Origin: Flavobacterium alkalisoli
Lineage (GTDB): Bacteria; Bacteroidota; Bacteroidia; Flavobacteriales; Flavobacteriaceae
Length of the DNA: 64,000 nucleotides
NCBI RefSeq assembly: GCF_008000935.1
Contig: NZ_CP042831.1
Location: forward strand, 3,410,001-3,474,000
Direction: 5' to 3'
In this document: positions 34,483 through 44,701 of the stretch, one piece after another
Layout of the letters: each line of letters begins with the position of its first letter
Numbering within the stretch: the stretch's first letter is position 1
Translations under genes and position numbers: made by a program
The notes under the pieces: model-generated
Told to the model about the DNA's origin: nothing
Seen by the model: only the letters and a program-made list of their open reading frames with translations
Database searches by the model: none

Positions 34483-35289
34483 ATGGAAAACGAAAGCAAT
34501 TACATAAACATAAATAAAGATGCCTGGAACAAAAAGACGGAATTCCATATCGACTCCGCTTTCTACAATATGACCGGGTTTCTTAATGGAGAAACATCTT
34601 TAAACAGCATTGAGGTTGAACTTTTAGGCAACATTACGGGTAAAAAAATACTGCACCTGCAATGCCATTTCGGCCAGGACACCTTGTCTTTAGGAAGAAT
34701 GGGCGCCCAGGTTACCGGAGCAGATCTTTCTGATGTTGCTATCAATAAAGCCCGTGAACTTGCCATAACCACAGGAATACCTGCTAACTTTGTATGTTGC
34801 GATATTTATGACCTACCCAATCATCTGGATGAAAAATTTGATATTGTATTTACCAGTTATGGCACTATTGGTTGGCTGCCCGACCTTGACAAATGGGCAA
34901 AAGTGATTAATCATTTTTTAAAACCGGGAGGCAGTTTTGTTTTTGCAGAGTTCCATCCTTTTGTATGGATGTTTGACAGCAGTTTTCAAAAAATAGATTA
35001 CAGCTATTTTAATGTAGAGACTATTATTGAAACCGAAACAGGAACTTATGCCGATAAAGCAGCACTGATGGAGGCAAAAACCATTTCATGGAACCATGGC
35101 CTTAGCGAGGTTTTTACCAGTCTTATTTCTAATAATCTTGAAATTAAGACGTTTAAGGAGTATGATTATTCTCCCTACAATTGCTTTAGCAACATGAAAG
35201 AATTTGAAAGCAAACGCTTTAGAATCCCTCATCTTCAAAACAAAATTCCTTTTGTTTATGCACTTGTAGCCGTGAAAAAGTTAGATTAA
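34483..35289 (+). CDS. Class I SAM-dependent methyltransferase
   Basis: 268 residues. Rossmann methyltransferase with motif I KKILHLQCHFGQDTL (an H-x-G variant of the usual G-x-G-x-G), the acidic strand end TGADLSDVAINKAR, and the catalytic-loop region DIVFTSYGTIGWLPDLDKW, then LKPGGSFVFAEFHP. The substrate is not identifiable; small-molecule methyltransferases look alike. Transcribed alone. Confidence 0.85.
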   Translation: MENESNYININKDAWNKKTEFHIDSAFYNMTGFLNGETSLNSIEVELLGNITGKKILHLQCHFGQDTLSLGRMGAQVTGADLSDVAINKARELAITTGIPANFVCCDIYDLPNHLDEKFDIVFTSYGTIGWLPDLDKWAKVINHFLKPGGSFVFAEFHPFVWMFDSSFQKIDYSYFNVETIIETETGTYADKAALMEAKTISWNHGLSEVFTSLISNNLEIKTFKEYDYSPYNCFSNMKEFESKRFRIPHLQNKIPFVYALVAVKKLD

Positions 35290-35296
35290 TAATCCT

Positions 35297-35304
35297 TAAA
35301 TTTG
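35297..35304 (+). promoter_or_regulatory. -7 promoter box for DUF1569 gene
   Basis: TAAATTTG, 25 bases before the ATG at 35330. Confidence 0.55.
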
Positions 35305-35329
35305 GGAGAAATTTTCAAAAAACGAACTT

Positions 35330-35782
35330 ATGCCGAGTATATTTAATCCCTCCGATAATAAAGAACTTATAGAAAGAATAAACCAGCTTACGCCAATTAC
35401 CCTTTCTCAATGGGGAAAAATGACGGTAAGCCAAATGCTGCTGCACTGCCAGCAGCCTATTAAGGTAGCCCACGGCACATTGCAATTAAAGCCAAACAAG
35501 CTTCTTGTTTTCTTTTTTGGTAAATCGGCCAAAAAGAAATTATTACAGCCACAGCCTTTTGGCAAAGGCATGCCTACCGCAAAAGAGTTTAGGGTATCTC
35601 ACGAACCTGATTTTGAAACCTCAAAAAACGAACTTGTAGAACTTGTAGAGGTTTTTGCCAAAGATGGACACAAGTGCATAAAAAATCTTACACACCCTTT
35701 CTTTGGCACAATGAATATGGAAGAATGGGATGCATTACAGTACAAACACCTTGATCACCATTTAAAACAATTTGGAGCATAA
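35330..35782 (+). CDS. DUF1569 (DinB-like) family protein
   Basis: 150 residues, four-helix type. WGKMTVSQMLLHCQQP near residue 35 supplies the first His of a DinB-like metal site, and ALQYKHLDHHLKQFG at the C-terminus the rest. It fits DUF1569, whose biochemical role is not known; DinB relatives include thiol-transferases. Soluble. Confidence 0.82.
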   Translation: MPSIFNPSDNKELIERINQLTPITLSQWGKMTVSQMLLHCQQPIKVAHGTLQLKPNKLLVFFFGKSAKKKLLQPQPFGKGMPTAKEFRVSHEPDFETSKNELVELVEVFAKDGHKCIKNLTHPFFGTMNMEEWDALQYKHLDHHLKQFGA

Positions 35783-35787
35783 TAAAC

Positions 35788-35817
35788 AACGGCTAACCCT
35801 TTTGCAGGTTAGCCGTT
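35788..35817 (+). terminator. Strong hairpin between DUF1569 and trmD
   Basis: An 11-bp perfect stem (AACGGCTAACC / GGTTAGCCGTT, loop 35799-35806) begins 6 bases after the DUF1569 stop. The T tract after it is poor, so termination strength is uncertain. Confidence 0.6.
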
Positions 35818-35825
35818 AAACTTTG

Positions 35826-35833
35826 TATCTTTG
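35826..35833 (+). promoter_or_regulatory. Promoter of trmD
   Basis: -7 box TATCTTTG. A TTTG at 35801-35804, 21 bases upstream, could be the -33 element and falls in the loop of the preceding hairpin. Confidence 0.6.
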
Positions 35834-35860
35834 CCGCTTTAAAACTCTGAAACTTTAAAA

Positions 35861-36535
35861 ATGCGCATAGACATTATAACTGTACTGCCCGAACTTTTAA
35901 GAAGCCCATTTGAAGCCTCTATACTTAAACGCGCCATAGACAAAGGCCTTGTGGAAGTACATCTACATAACCTAAGGGATTACAGCACCAACAAACATAA
36001 AAACGTAGACGACTACCAGTTTGGTGGAGGTGCCGGTATGGTTATGATGATAGAACCTATAGACGCATGCATAAGCAAACTGAAAAGCGAAAGGGAATAT
36101 GACGAGGTTATCTATATGACTCCCGACGGGGAAACCCTTAATCAGGGAATGGCTAACCGAATGTCGTTACTTAAAAACATCATTATACTTTGCGGACATT
36201 ATAAAGGTGTTGACCAGCGTGTTCGCGATCATTTTATTACCAAAGAGATTTCTATTGGAGATTTTGTACTATCGGGAGGTGAGCTTGCAGCAGCTGTTGT
36301 TGCCGACTCCATAATACGACTTATACCGGGCGTATTAAGTAATGAAACCTCTGCTCTTACTGATAGTTTTCAGGATAACCTGCTTTCCCCTCCTATCTAC
36401 ACGCGCCCGGCGGAATATAAGGGATGGAAAGTACCTGATGTGCTTTTAAGCGGAAACTTTGCCAATATTGACAAATGGAGGGAAGAAAAAGCTTTTGAAC
36501 ACACAAAAAACAGAAGGCCTGATCTTTTGGAATAA
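35861..36535 (+). CDS. trmD: tRNA (guanine(37)-N1)-methyltransferase
   Basis: 224 residues, on the short side for the family. Makes m1G37 in tRNAs for Leu, Pro and Arg, preventing frameshifting. SPOUT features: opening [73 protein letters not shown] (the SAM knot) and C-terminal [19 protein letters not shown]. rplS follows, but behind its own promoter. Confidence 0.97.
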   Translation: MRIDIITVLPELLRSPFEASILKRAIDKGLVEVHLHNLRDYSTNKHKNVDDYQFGGGAGMVMMIEPIDACISKLKSEREYDEVIYMTPDGETLNQGMANRMSLLKNIIILCGHYKGVDQRVRDHFITKEISIGDFVLSGGELAAAVVADSIIRLIPGVLSNETSALTDSFQDNLLSPPIYTRPAEYKGWKVPDVLLSGNFANIDKWREEKAFEHTKNRRPDLLE

Positions 36536-36610
36536 GATACAAAACCAAAACAACGCTAAACAACTGAATCTTAACACTTAAGAAACAGTTATTTTACACT
36601 TAAATTTGTT

Positions 36611-36639
36611 TTGACGTTTAGAAAAAATAACTATATTTG
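36611..36639 (+). promoter_or_regulatory. Promoter of rplS
   Basis: TTG at 36611-36613, an 18-base spacer, then TATATTTG at 36632-36639, leaving a leader of roughly 70 bases before the rplS ATG. Confidence 0.7.
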
Positions 36640-36712
36640 CAGCCAATTTCGGATCAACCTCTGGCGAAAACCGTGAATGTTGTTCTGATTCAAACTATAT
36701 AAATTTAAAATC

Positions 36713-37063
36713 ATGTCTGATTTAGTAAAATTCGTTCAGGACGAATTCGTTGCGAAAAAAGATTTCCCTGAATTCAACTCAGGAGACACAATTACTGTGT
36801 ACTACGAAATTAAAGAGGGTGAAAAAACAAGAACTCAGTTCTTTAAAGGTGTTGTTATCCAAAAAAGAGGTGCTGGTATCACTCAAACTTTCACCATCCG
36901 TAAAATGTCTGGTTCAGTAGGTGTAGAGCGTATCTTCCCTATCAACATGCCTGCATTACAAAAAATTGAAGTTAACCAAAGAGGTAAAGTTAGAAGAGCT
37001 CGTATATTCTACTTTAGAGACCTTACTGGTAAAAAAGCAAAAATCAAAGAAAGAAGAAGATAA
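36713..37063 (+). CDS. rplS: 50S ribosomal protein L19
   Basis: 116 residues, normal length. Conserved features: FNSGDTITVYYEIKEGEKTR, FKGVVIQKRGAGITQTFTIR, GVERIFPI and the C-terminal RRARIFYFRDLTGKKAK. It sits at the 30S-50S interface. It has its own strong promoter and terminator, and a leader long enough for autogenous control, although no clear leader fold is visible. Confidence 0.98.
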   Translation: MSDLVKFVQDEFVAKKDFPEFNSGDTITVYYEIKEGEKTRTQFFKGVVIQKRGAGITQTFTIRKMSGSVGVERIFPINMPALQKIEVNQRGKVRRARIFYFRDLTGKKAKIKERRR

Positions 37064-37083
37064 TTTCTTTGATTGCAGTATAC

Positions 37084-37117
37084 AAAATCCCTACGCATTG
37101 CATAGGGATTTTTTTAT
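37084..37117 (+). terminator. Intrinsic terminator of rplS
   Basis: The AATCCCTA / TAGGGATT stem (37086-37093 and 37103-37110) is followed by a run of T. Confidence 0.88.
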
Positions 37118-37194
37118 GCCTTTTATTGAGGATTCCTAAATTACTACAACGTTTTTTTAAAGAATTACCAATAAGGTTTTTATTTAGATTTTGC

Positions 37195-37202
37195 TATATT
37201 TG
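37195..37202 (+). promoter_or_regulatory. -7 promoter box for icd
   Basis: TATATTTG, leaving a leader of roughly 145 bases before the ATG at 37354. Two short dyads lie in it (GGGCT/AGCCC at 37230-37254 and GGCC/GGCC at 37323-37335). Confidence 0.6.
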
Positions 37203-37317
37203 CAAGCCTGCTTTTTAGGGATACTACTTGGGCTACCTCCATTTACTACAGCCCTTATAAGCACAGCACACAAACAAAAATACAACTCATTAATAATTAC
37301 ACCTGCTGGCTTCATGA

Positions 37318-39579
<2,262 letters not shown>

Positions 39580-39599
39580 TAACAAACAATCATAATTTA

Positions 39600-39628
39600 A
39601 AAGCTGCCTTTTCAGGCAGCTTTTTTTA
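39600..39628 (+). terminator. Intrinsic terminator of icd
   Basis: The AAAGCTGCC / GGCAGCTTT stem (39600-39608 and 39615-39623), extended by one pair towards a 4-base loop, followed by T. Confidence 0.88.
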
Positions 39629-39796
39629 TGTACTGAAATTGTGACAATCACGCAAAAAAAAGTAGGAAATCGATTAAAAAACCATCAATTATGTAACACA
39701 ACACAATTTAATTCGTCTATACGACGTTACGATACCGGAAAGTTATGCTTTCCAAAGAATTTGCTAAGAAAACTAATCACTTCAATCAATCAACAA

Positions 39797-42178
39797 ATGA
39801 ACACTTTTAAACAAAGGTGCCTCCCGGCATTCTTTCTATTGTTCTTTACAGCTGTTGCCTTTTCTCAGGAAAAGTTTACCCTAAGTGGTACAATATCAGA
39901 CAACAGCAGTAATGAAACTCTCATCGGAGCAAACGTTTACATTAAGGAAACCGAAACCGTAGCCGCTACAAACCAGTACGGATTTTTTTCCATCTCGCTT
40001 CCGGCAGGAACCTACACGGTAGAGATAAGCTATGTAAGCTTTGGCACGATTACCGAAACCATTACCCTTAACCAAAATGTAAGGAAAAATTTTCAACTCT
40101 CTTCATCCAGTGAAGAGTTGCAGGAGGTAGTTATTACTGCTAATCAGCAAAAAGCAAACATCCGCACACCAGAGATGAGCGTTAATAAACTATCGGTGCA
40201 GGAAATTAAAAAAATGCCTGTAGTAATGGGTGAGGTCGATGTACTTAAATCCATCCTTACACTTCCCGGGGTTACCAATGCGGGAGAAGGAGCTTCAGGT
40301 TTTAACGTACGCGGTGGTGCTGCCGATCAAAACCTTATCCTCTTGGATGAGGCTACCATATTCAACTCCTCTCACCTTTTCGGTTTCTTCTCAGTTTTTA
40401 ATGCCGACGCTATTAAGGACCTTAAGCTTTATAAAGGCGGTATCCCGGCACGATATGGCGGACGTTTATCTTCAGTACTTGACATTTACCAGAAAGAGGG
40501 TAACAGCAACGAATTTCACATGACAGGAGGTATTGGTGCCATTTCAAGCCGAATTCTGGCTGAAGGCCCTATAGTAAAAGAAAGAGGTTCATTCCTTATA
40601 GGAGGCCGCGCTTCTTATGCACACCTTTTCATGAAACTGGCAGGAGAAGAAAACAGCGCCTATTTTTATGACCTTAATACTAAACTAAGCTACAAGCTTA
40701 ACGATAACAACAACCTTTACTTATCGGGGTATTTTGGGCGTGACTTATTAGAAATAAGCGACAGCTTTAATAACATATATGGTAACGCAGTGGTAAACCT
40801 TCGCTGGAACCACCTTTTCAGCGAGAAGCTGTTTGCTAACATGTCTTTAATCTATAGCGATTACTACTATGGTTTGGAGCTTGATTTTGTTGGTCTAAAC
40901 TGGGATTCGGGTATTAAAAACTACAACTTCAAGTACGACCTTAAACATTACCTGTCAGATAAATTCAAATTAAACTACGGGCTTAATACTATCTATTATG
41001 ACTTTAATCCCGGTACAATTGAACCAAGCGGTGAAGACTCTGATATAAACCCTGACCAGCTGGATAAAAAATATGCTTTTGAACCTGCTATATATATAGA
41101 TGCAGAACAACAGCTTACAGAAAACCTTACCGTTAGCTATGGTCTTCGTTACAGTATGTTCTACAGGCTTGGTGCTCAGGATATGAATATTTATGCCAAC
41201 AATCAGGCTGTTGTTTTTAACGACGATTTAAAAATCTATGAAAAAGCCACTCCTATAGATACTAAACATTATGGCAGCGGTGATGTTATAGCCGACTTCA
41301 ATAATCTTGAACCTCGTGTAGGTATCGCTTATAAATTAAACGATGAGCAGTCGGTTAAGGCATCCTATAACAGGATGGCACAATACCTTCACCTTATAAC
41401 CAATACCTCATCACCTACTCCGTTAGATGTTTGGGCTCCAAGTGATGATTACTTAAAACCGCAAACACTTGACCAGTATGCTGTAGGATACTTCAGAAAC
41501 TTTAAAGACGCTGCTTACAGCCTTGAAACAGAAGTATACTATAAAAAGATAAAAAACAGGCTTGACTATATTGACGGAGCCAACCTTATTGCAAACGATG
41601 CTATCGAACAGGTTGTACTACCGGGTAAGGCAAGATCTTACGGACTTGAAGTATTGTTTAGAAAAAATACAGGTAAGCTAACAGGATGGATATCTTACAC
41701 TTTATCCCGTACTGAACAGCAAACACCGGGCAGAACTCCAAATGAGCTGGGAATTAATAATGGCGACTGGTATTTTGCCGGATATGACAAGACACACAAC
41801 CTTTCTGTTACCGGAAGTTATGAACTTAACCCTAAATGGTCGTTTGGTGCGATATTCGCCCTACAGTCGGGTCAGGCAGTAACCTACCCTAACGGATATT
41901 ACCAGTACGGAGATGTTGTAGTACCTAGTTTTGGCGCAAGAAACATGGACAGAAACCCTGCTTACCATCACCTGGATGTATCGGCAACTTACACTCCTAA
42001 ACCTGAAAAGAAAAAAGGATGGCAGGGAGAATGGGTATTTAGTATTTATAACCTTTACAATAGGATGAATGCAGCTTCTATCACGTTCAGGCAAAATGAA
42101 GATACAGGAGCCAATGAGGCTGTAAGGCTTTCTATTTTTGGTGTTATACCAAGTGTTACGTATAACTTTAAATTTTAA
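39797..42178 (+). CDS. TonB-dependent outer-membrane receptor with CarboxypepD_reg N-terminus
   Basis: 793 residues from the ATG at 39797, which begins a signal peptide (LPAFFLLFFTAVAFSQ); an in-frame extension to 39641 is unlikely. Domain order: CarboxypepD_reg-like sandwich (about 25-105, LSGTISDNSSNETLIGANV), TonB plug (about 125-225, GFNVRGGAADQNLILLDEA and GGIPARYGGRLSSVLDI), then a barrel ending in the aromatic strand VTYNFKF. It takes up a large substrate through the outer membrane using TonB energy. It is followed after 9 bases by two DUF4249 lipoproteins, a common Bacteroidota arrangement. The substrate is unknown. Confidence 0.92.
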   Translation: MNTFKQRCLPAFFLLFFTAVAFSQEKFTLSGTISDNSSNETLIGANVYIKETETVAATNQYGFFSISLPAGTYTVEISYVSFGTITETITLNQNVRKNFQLSSSSEELQEVVITANQQKANIRTPEMSVNKLSVQEIKKMPVVMGEVDVLKSILTLPGVTNAGEGASGFNVRGGAADQNLILLDEATIFNSSHLFGFFSVFNADAIKDLKLYKGGIPARYGGRLSSVLDIYQKEGNSNEFHMTGGIGAISSRILAEGPIVKERGSFLIGGRASYAHLFMKLAGEENSAYFYDLNTKLSYKLNDNNNLYLSGYFGRDLLEISDSFNNIYGNAVVNLRWNHLFSEKLFANMSLIYSDYYYGLELDFVGLNWDSGIKNYNFKYDLKHYLSDKFKLNYGLNTIYYDFNPGTIEPSGEDSDINPDQLDKKYAFEPAIYIDAEQQLTENLTVSYGLRYSMFYRLGAQDMNIYANNQAVVFNDDLKIYEKATPIDTKHYGSGDVIADFNNLEPRVGIAYKLNDEQSVKASYNRMAQYLHLITNTSSPTPLDVWAPSDDYLKPQTLDQYAVGYFRNFKDAAYSLETEVYYKKIKNRLDYIDGANLIANDAIEQVVLPGKARSYGLEVLFRKNTGKLTGWISYTLSRTEQQTPGRTPNELGINNGDWYFAGYDKTHNLSVTGSYELNPKWSFGAIFALQSGQAVTYPNGYYQYGDVVVPSFGARNMDRNPAYHHLDVSATYTPKPEKKKGWQGEWVFSIYNLYNRMNAASITFRQNEDTGANEAVRLSIFGVIPSVTYNFKF

Positions 42179-42187
42179 GGAATCGTC

Positions 42188-43012
42188 ATGAAAAATATAA
42201 AATTCATATTAGCAATAGTAACCATAGCCTTCTTCACTAGCTGTGAAGAGGTAGTTGATGTAGATCTTGAAACTGCACCACCACGCCTTGTTGTTGATGC
42301 TTCTCTTGACTGGGTTAAGGGTACCGATGGTAGCGAACAAACTATAAGACTAACCACTACAGCAGGATATTATGAGCCTGAAGTACCTGTTGTATCAGGT
42401 GCTACGGTATTTGTAACCAATTCAGCAGGAACAATATTCGATTTTGTTGAAAATCCGGGTACAGGACTTTATAACTGTATTAATTTTGAGCCTGTAATTG
42501 GTGAGAATTATATACTTACAGTAATTTCAGGGGGACAAACCTTTAAAGCTACAGAAACACTTTATGCCTGCCCTGATATTACTGAGATTGTACAGAACAA
42601 CGAAGGAGGTTTTCTTGGTGACGCAGTGGAGGTACGATTCTTTTTCCAGGATAACGGAGAGGAAGACAACTGGTACCTGAGCCGTTTTGATGCTCCGGTT
42701 ATTCCCTACCCTGACTATGATGCCATAGAAGACCGTTTTAATCAGGGGAATGAAATATTTAACTTTTTTAGTGATGAAGATCTGGAACCGGGTCAGGTTG
42801 TAAATATAAGTCTTCATAGTAGCTCTGAAAGGTATTATAACTATATGAGACAGCTAATCGAAATTGCCGAAGGGGGTGCGGGTAGTGGTCCGTTTCAGGT
42901 ACCGCCGTCTACTGTAAGAGGTAATTTGGTTAATCAAAATGATATTAATAATTATGCTTTGGGGTACTTTCGTGTAACTCAGGCTGTAAAAACTGATTAC
43001 ACCATTCAATAA
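42188..43012 (+). CDS. DUF4249 family lipoprotein (first of tandem pair)
   Basis: 274 residues. Signal peptide with lipobox FTSC (Cys18 or so), so probably an outer-membrane lipoprotein. Beta-rich mature part: EEVVDVDLETAPPRLVVDAS, RLTTTAGYYEPEVPVVSGA, then C-terminal TVRGNLVNQND and NYALGYFRV. DUF4249 proteins commonly follow TonB receptors and probably bind or present the ligand, by analogy with SusD-type partners; that is inference. It is clearly paralogous to the next gene. Confidence 0.88.
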   Translation: MKNIKFILAIVTIAFFTSCEEVVDVDLETAPPRLVVDASLDWVKGTDGSEQTIRLTTTAGYYEPEVPVVSGATVFVTNSAGTIFDFVENPGTGLYNCINFEPVIGENYILTVISGGQTFKATETLYACPDITEIVQNNEGGFLGDAVEVRFFFQDNGEEDNWYLSRFDAPVIPYPDYDAIEDRFNQGNEIFNFFSDEDLEPGQVVNISLHSSSERYYNYMRQLIEIAEGGAGSGPFQVPPSTVRGNLVNQNDINNYALGYFRVTQAVKTDYTIQ

Positions 43013-43054
43013 TAGCATAGTTTTTGCGTTAGTTTTTTCAGCAAACCTTTCTGA

Positions 43055-43876
43055 ATGAGAAAACTATACACTTTATTACTCGTCTTCACAAGCCTGTTTT
43101 TTACAGCTTGTGAAGACGTTGTTGATTTAGACCTGCCCACAGCTCCTCCCCGATTGGTTGTAGAAGCCTCTTTTAACTGGATGAAAACATTTACCGGACA
43201 TTATCAGGAAGTGCGCTTAACCACAACAGCAGGATTTTATGATACAGAGGTTCCTAAAGTTAGCGGAGCTACCGTATATGTTACCAACAGCAAAAATGAT
43301 GTCTTTGAATTCAGTGAAGATAAATCTGGGTTTCAGGGTATATACGCGTGCATTAATTTTAATCCTGAAATTGGAGAAACATACACTTTGTTTATAGAAC
43401 TTAACGGGGAAACATTTACGGCTACCGAAACACTGATGCCCGTTCCTCAGCTTGAGGAAGTGATTCTAACTAATGAAGGTTTTGACCCTAACGATATGTC
43501 CTTAAAAGCTTACTTTCAGGACCCTCCCGAAACCAACTACTATCTCAGGGAAATAGGCCGTGAAGGATACAGCGGCGGCGTGGCTATTTTTGATGATCGT
43601 TTTGTAAACGGTAACTATACTTATACCATAACCATATTTGATGACCTGAAACCGGGAGACGAAATTACAACTTTCCTTTACGGAATTTCTTCAAGACACT
43701 TTGATTATATGTCTAAGATATTAAGTATTGTAGACGAAGAAAATGTTACTAATCCGTTTAGAACACCTTCAATAAATGTTAGGGGCAATATTGTAAACCA
43801 AACAAATCCTGACAATTATGCCCTTGGCTATTTCAGACTTAGCGAGGGTTCTTATATAACATATACCGTAGAATAG
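43055..43876 (+). CDS. DUF4249 family lipoprotein (second of tandem pair)
   Basis: 273 residues with lipobox FTAC and the same layout as its neighbour: EDVVDLDLPTAPPRLVVEAS, RLTTTAGFYDTEVPKVSGA, NVRGNIVNQTN and NYALGYFRL. The ends are strongly conserved between the two copies while the middle (about residues 125-215) has diverged, as expected of an old duplication whose surface has specialised. 42 bases separate the copies, so they probably share the receptor transcript. Confidence 0.88.
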   Translation: MRKLYTLLLVFTSLFFTACEDVVDLDLPTAPPRLVVEASFNWMKTFTGHYQEVRLTTTAGFYDTEVPKVSGATVYVTNSKNDVFEFSEDKSGFQGIYACINFNPEIGETYTLFIELNGETFTATETLMPVPQLEEVILTNEGFDPNDMSLKAYFQDPPETNYYLREIGREGYSGGVAIFDDRFVNGNYTYTITIFDDLKPGDEITTFLYGISSRHFDYMSKILSIVDEENVTNPFRTPSINVRGNIVNQTNPDNYALGYFRLSEGSYITYTVE

Positions 43877-43895
43877 CATTATACTGTAAAGTTTG

Positions 43896-43903
43896 TATTT
43901 TTG
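43896..43903 (+). promoter_or_regulatory. -7 promoter box for thiamine pyrophosphokinase
   Basis: TATTTTTG, 17 bases before the ATG at 43921. Confidence 0.6.
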
Positions 43904-43920
43904 CAGCCTAAATTAAAAGT

Positions 43921-44583
43921 ATGTCATCACACCATATTGTAAGGGACGACCAGGAACCGGCTTTAATTATTGCTAACGGCGCTGCCTGCTCACGAGAGTT
44001 AACAGATCAGTTGCTGGAATGGTCTCCACTTGTAATTGTACTGGATAATGCCATAGAACGCGTTATGGAACTTGGCATTAAGATAGATGTGCTTTTAGGT
44101 GATTTTGATGGCGGTCTTGATATAGAAAAATACAAAGACCTACAGTATCCGCTTGAGGTTGTTTACAGTCCGGATCAGGAAAAGACCGATCTTGAAAAAG
44201 CCTTTGATTACCTTATTGAGCGTAAAATACCTGCTGTAAATGTAATTTGGGCTACCGGTAAACGTGCCGATCATACCATTACCAACATTACCAATATAGT
44301 ACGCTACCGTAACCTCATCAAAATAGTTATACTGGACGACCATTCTAAAATTTTCCTGTTACACCAAAAGTTTGAGAAATGGTATCCTGCCAACACCCCT
44401 ATCTCATTAATTCCTATAGGTAAAGTATCGGGTATAAGTACACAAAACCTAAAGTACCCTCTAACTGACGAGGAACTAACTATAGGCTACCGTACAGGCA
44501 GCAGCAATACTACCGTAAATGATGGTATTGTAACCATAGAATATAAGAAAGGTGACCTGCTTATGATGGAGTGTTTTGATTAA
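43921..44583 (+). CDS. thiN: Thiamine pyrophosphokinase
   Basis: 220 residues. Transfers pyrophosphate from ATP to thiamine. Catalytic-domain motifs: ALIIANGAACS, DVLLGDFDGGL (the metal-binding Asp cluster), DQEKTDLEKAFDYL and GKRADHTITNI. The C-terminal beta domain contains LIPIGKVSGISTQNLKYPL and RTGSSNTTVNDG, the thiamine-binding half. No riboswitch is seen upstream. Confidence 0.9.
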   Translation: MSSHHIVRDDQEPALIIANGAACSRELTDQLLEWSPLVIVLDNAIERVMELGIKIDVLLGDFDGGLDIEKYKDLQYPLEVVYSPDQEKTDLEKAFDYLIERKIPAVNVIWATGKRADHTITNITNIVRYRNLIKIVILDDHSKIFLLHQKFEKWYPANTPISLIPIGKVSGISTQNLKYPLTDEELTIGYRTGSSNTTVNDGIVTIEYKKGDLLMMECFD

Positions 44584-44673
44584 TTTCATGTAGCTTGTTG
44601 ATACGTTAATTTGTTTATTTGATTACCCCAAACCGAATAACCATATAAACAAATAACCAAAAATCTATTTCAC

Positions 44674-44681
44674 TATCTTTG
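44674..44681 (+). promoter_or_regulatory. -7 promoter box for uvrB
   Basis: TATCTTTG. A possible GTG start at 44681 shares its last base, so the ATG at 44702 is used. Confidence 0.6.
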
Positions 44682-44701
44682 TGGAAAGCAAGGAAAAAGA
44701 A

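Noticed and set aside
39720..39755. TCGT/ACGA palindrome upstream of the TonB receptor as an operator
   Set aside because: Arms of only four to five bases in an AT-rich gap and no nearby clear -7 box; too weak to call.
44681..44701. GTG start for uvrB
   Set aside because: It overlaps the last base of the -7 box, so it would not be transcribed from this promoter.
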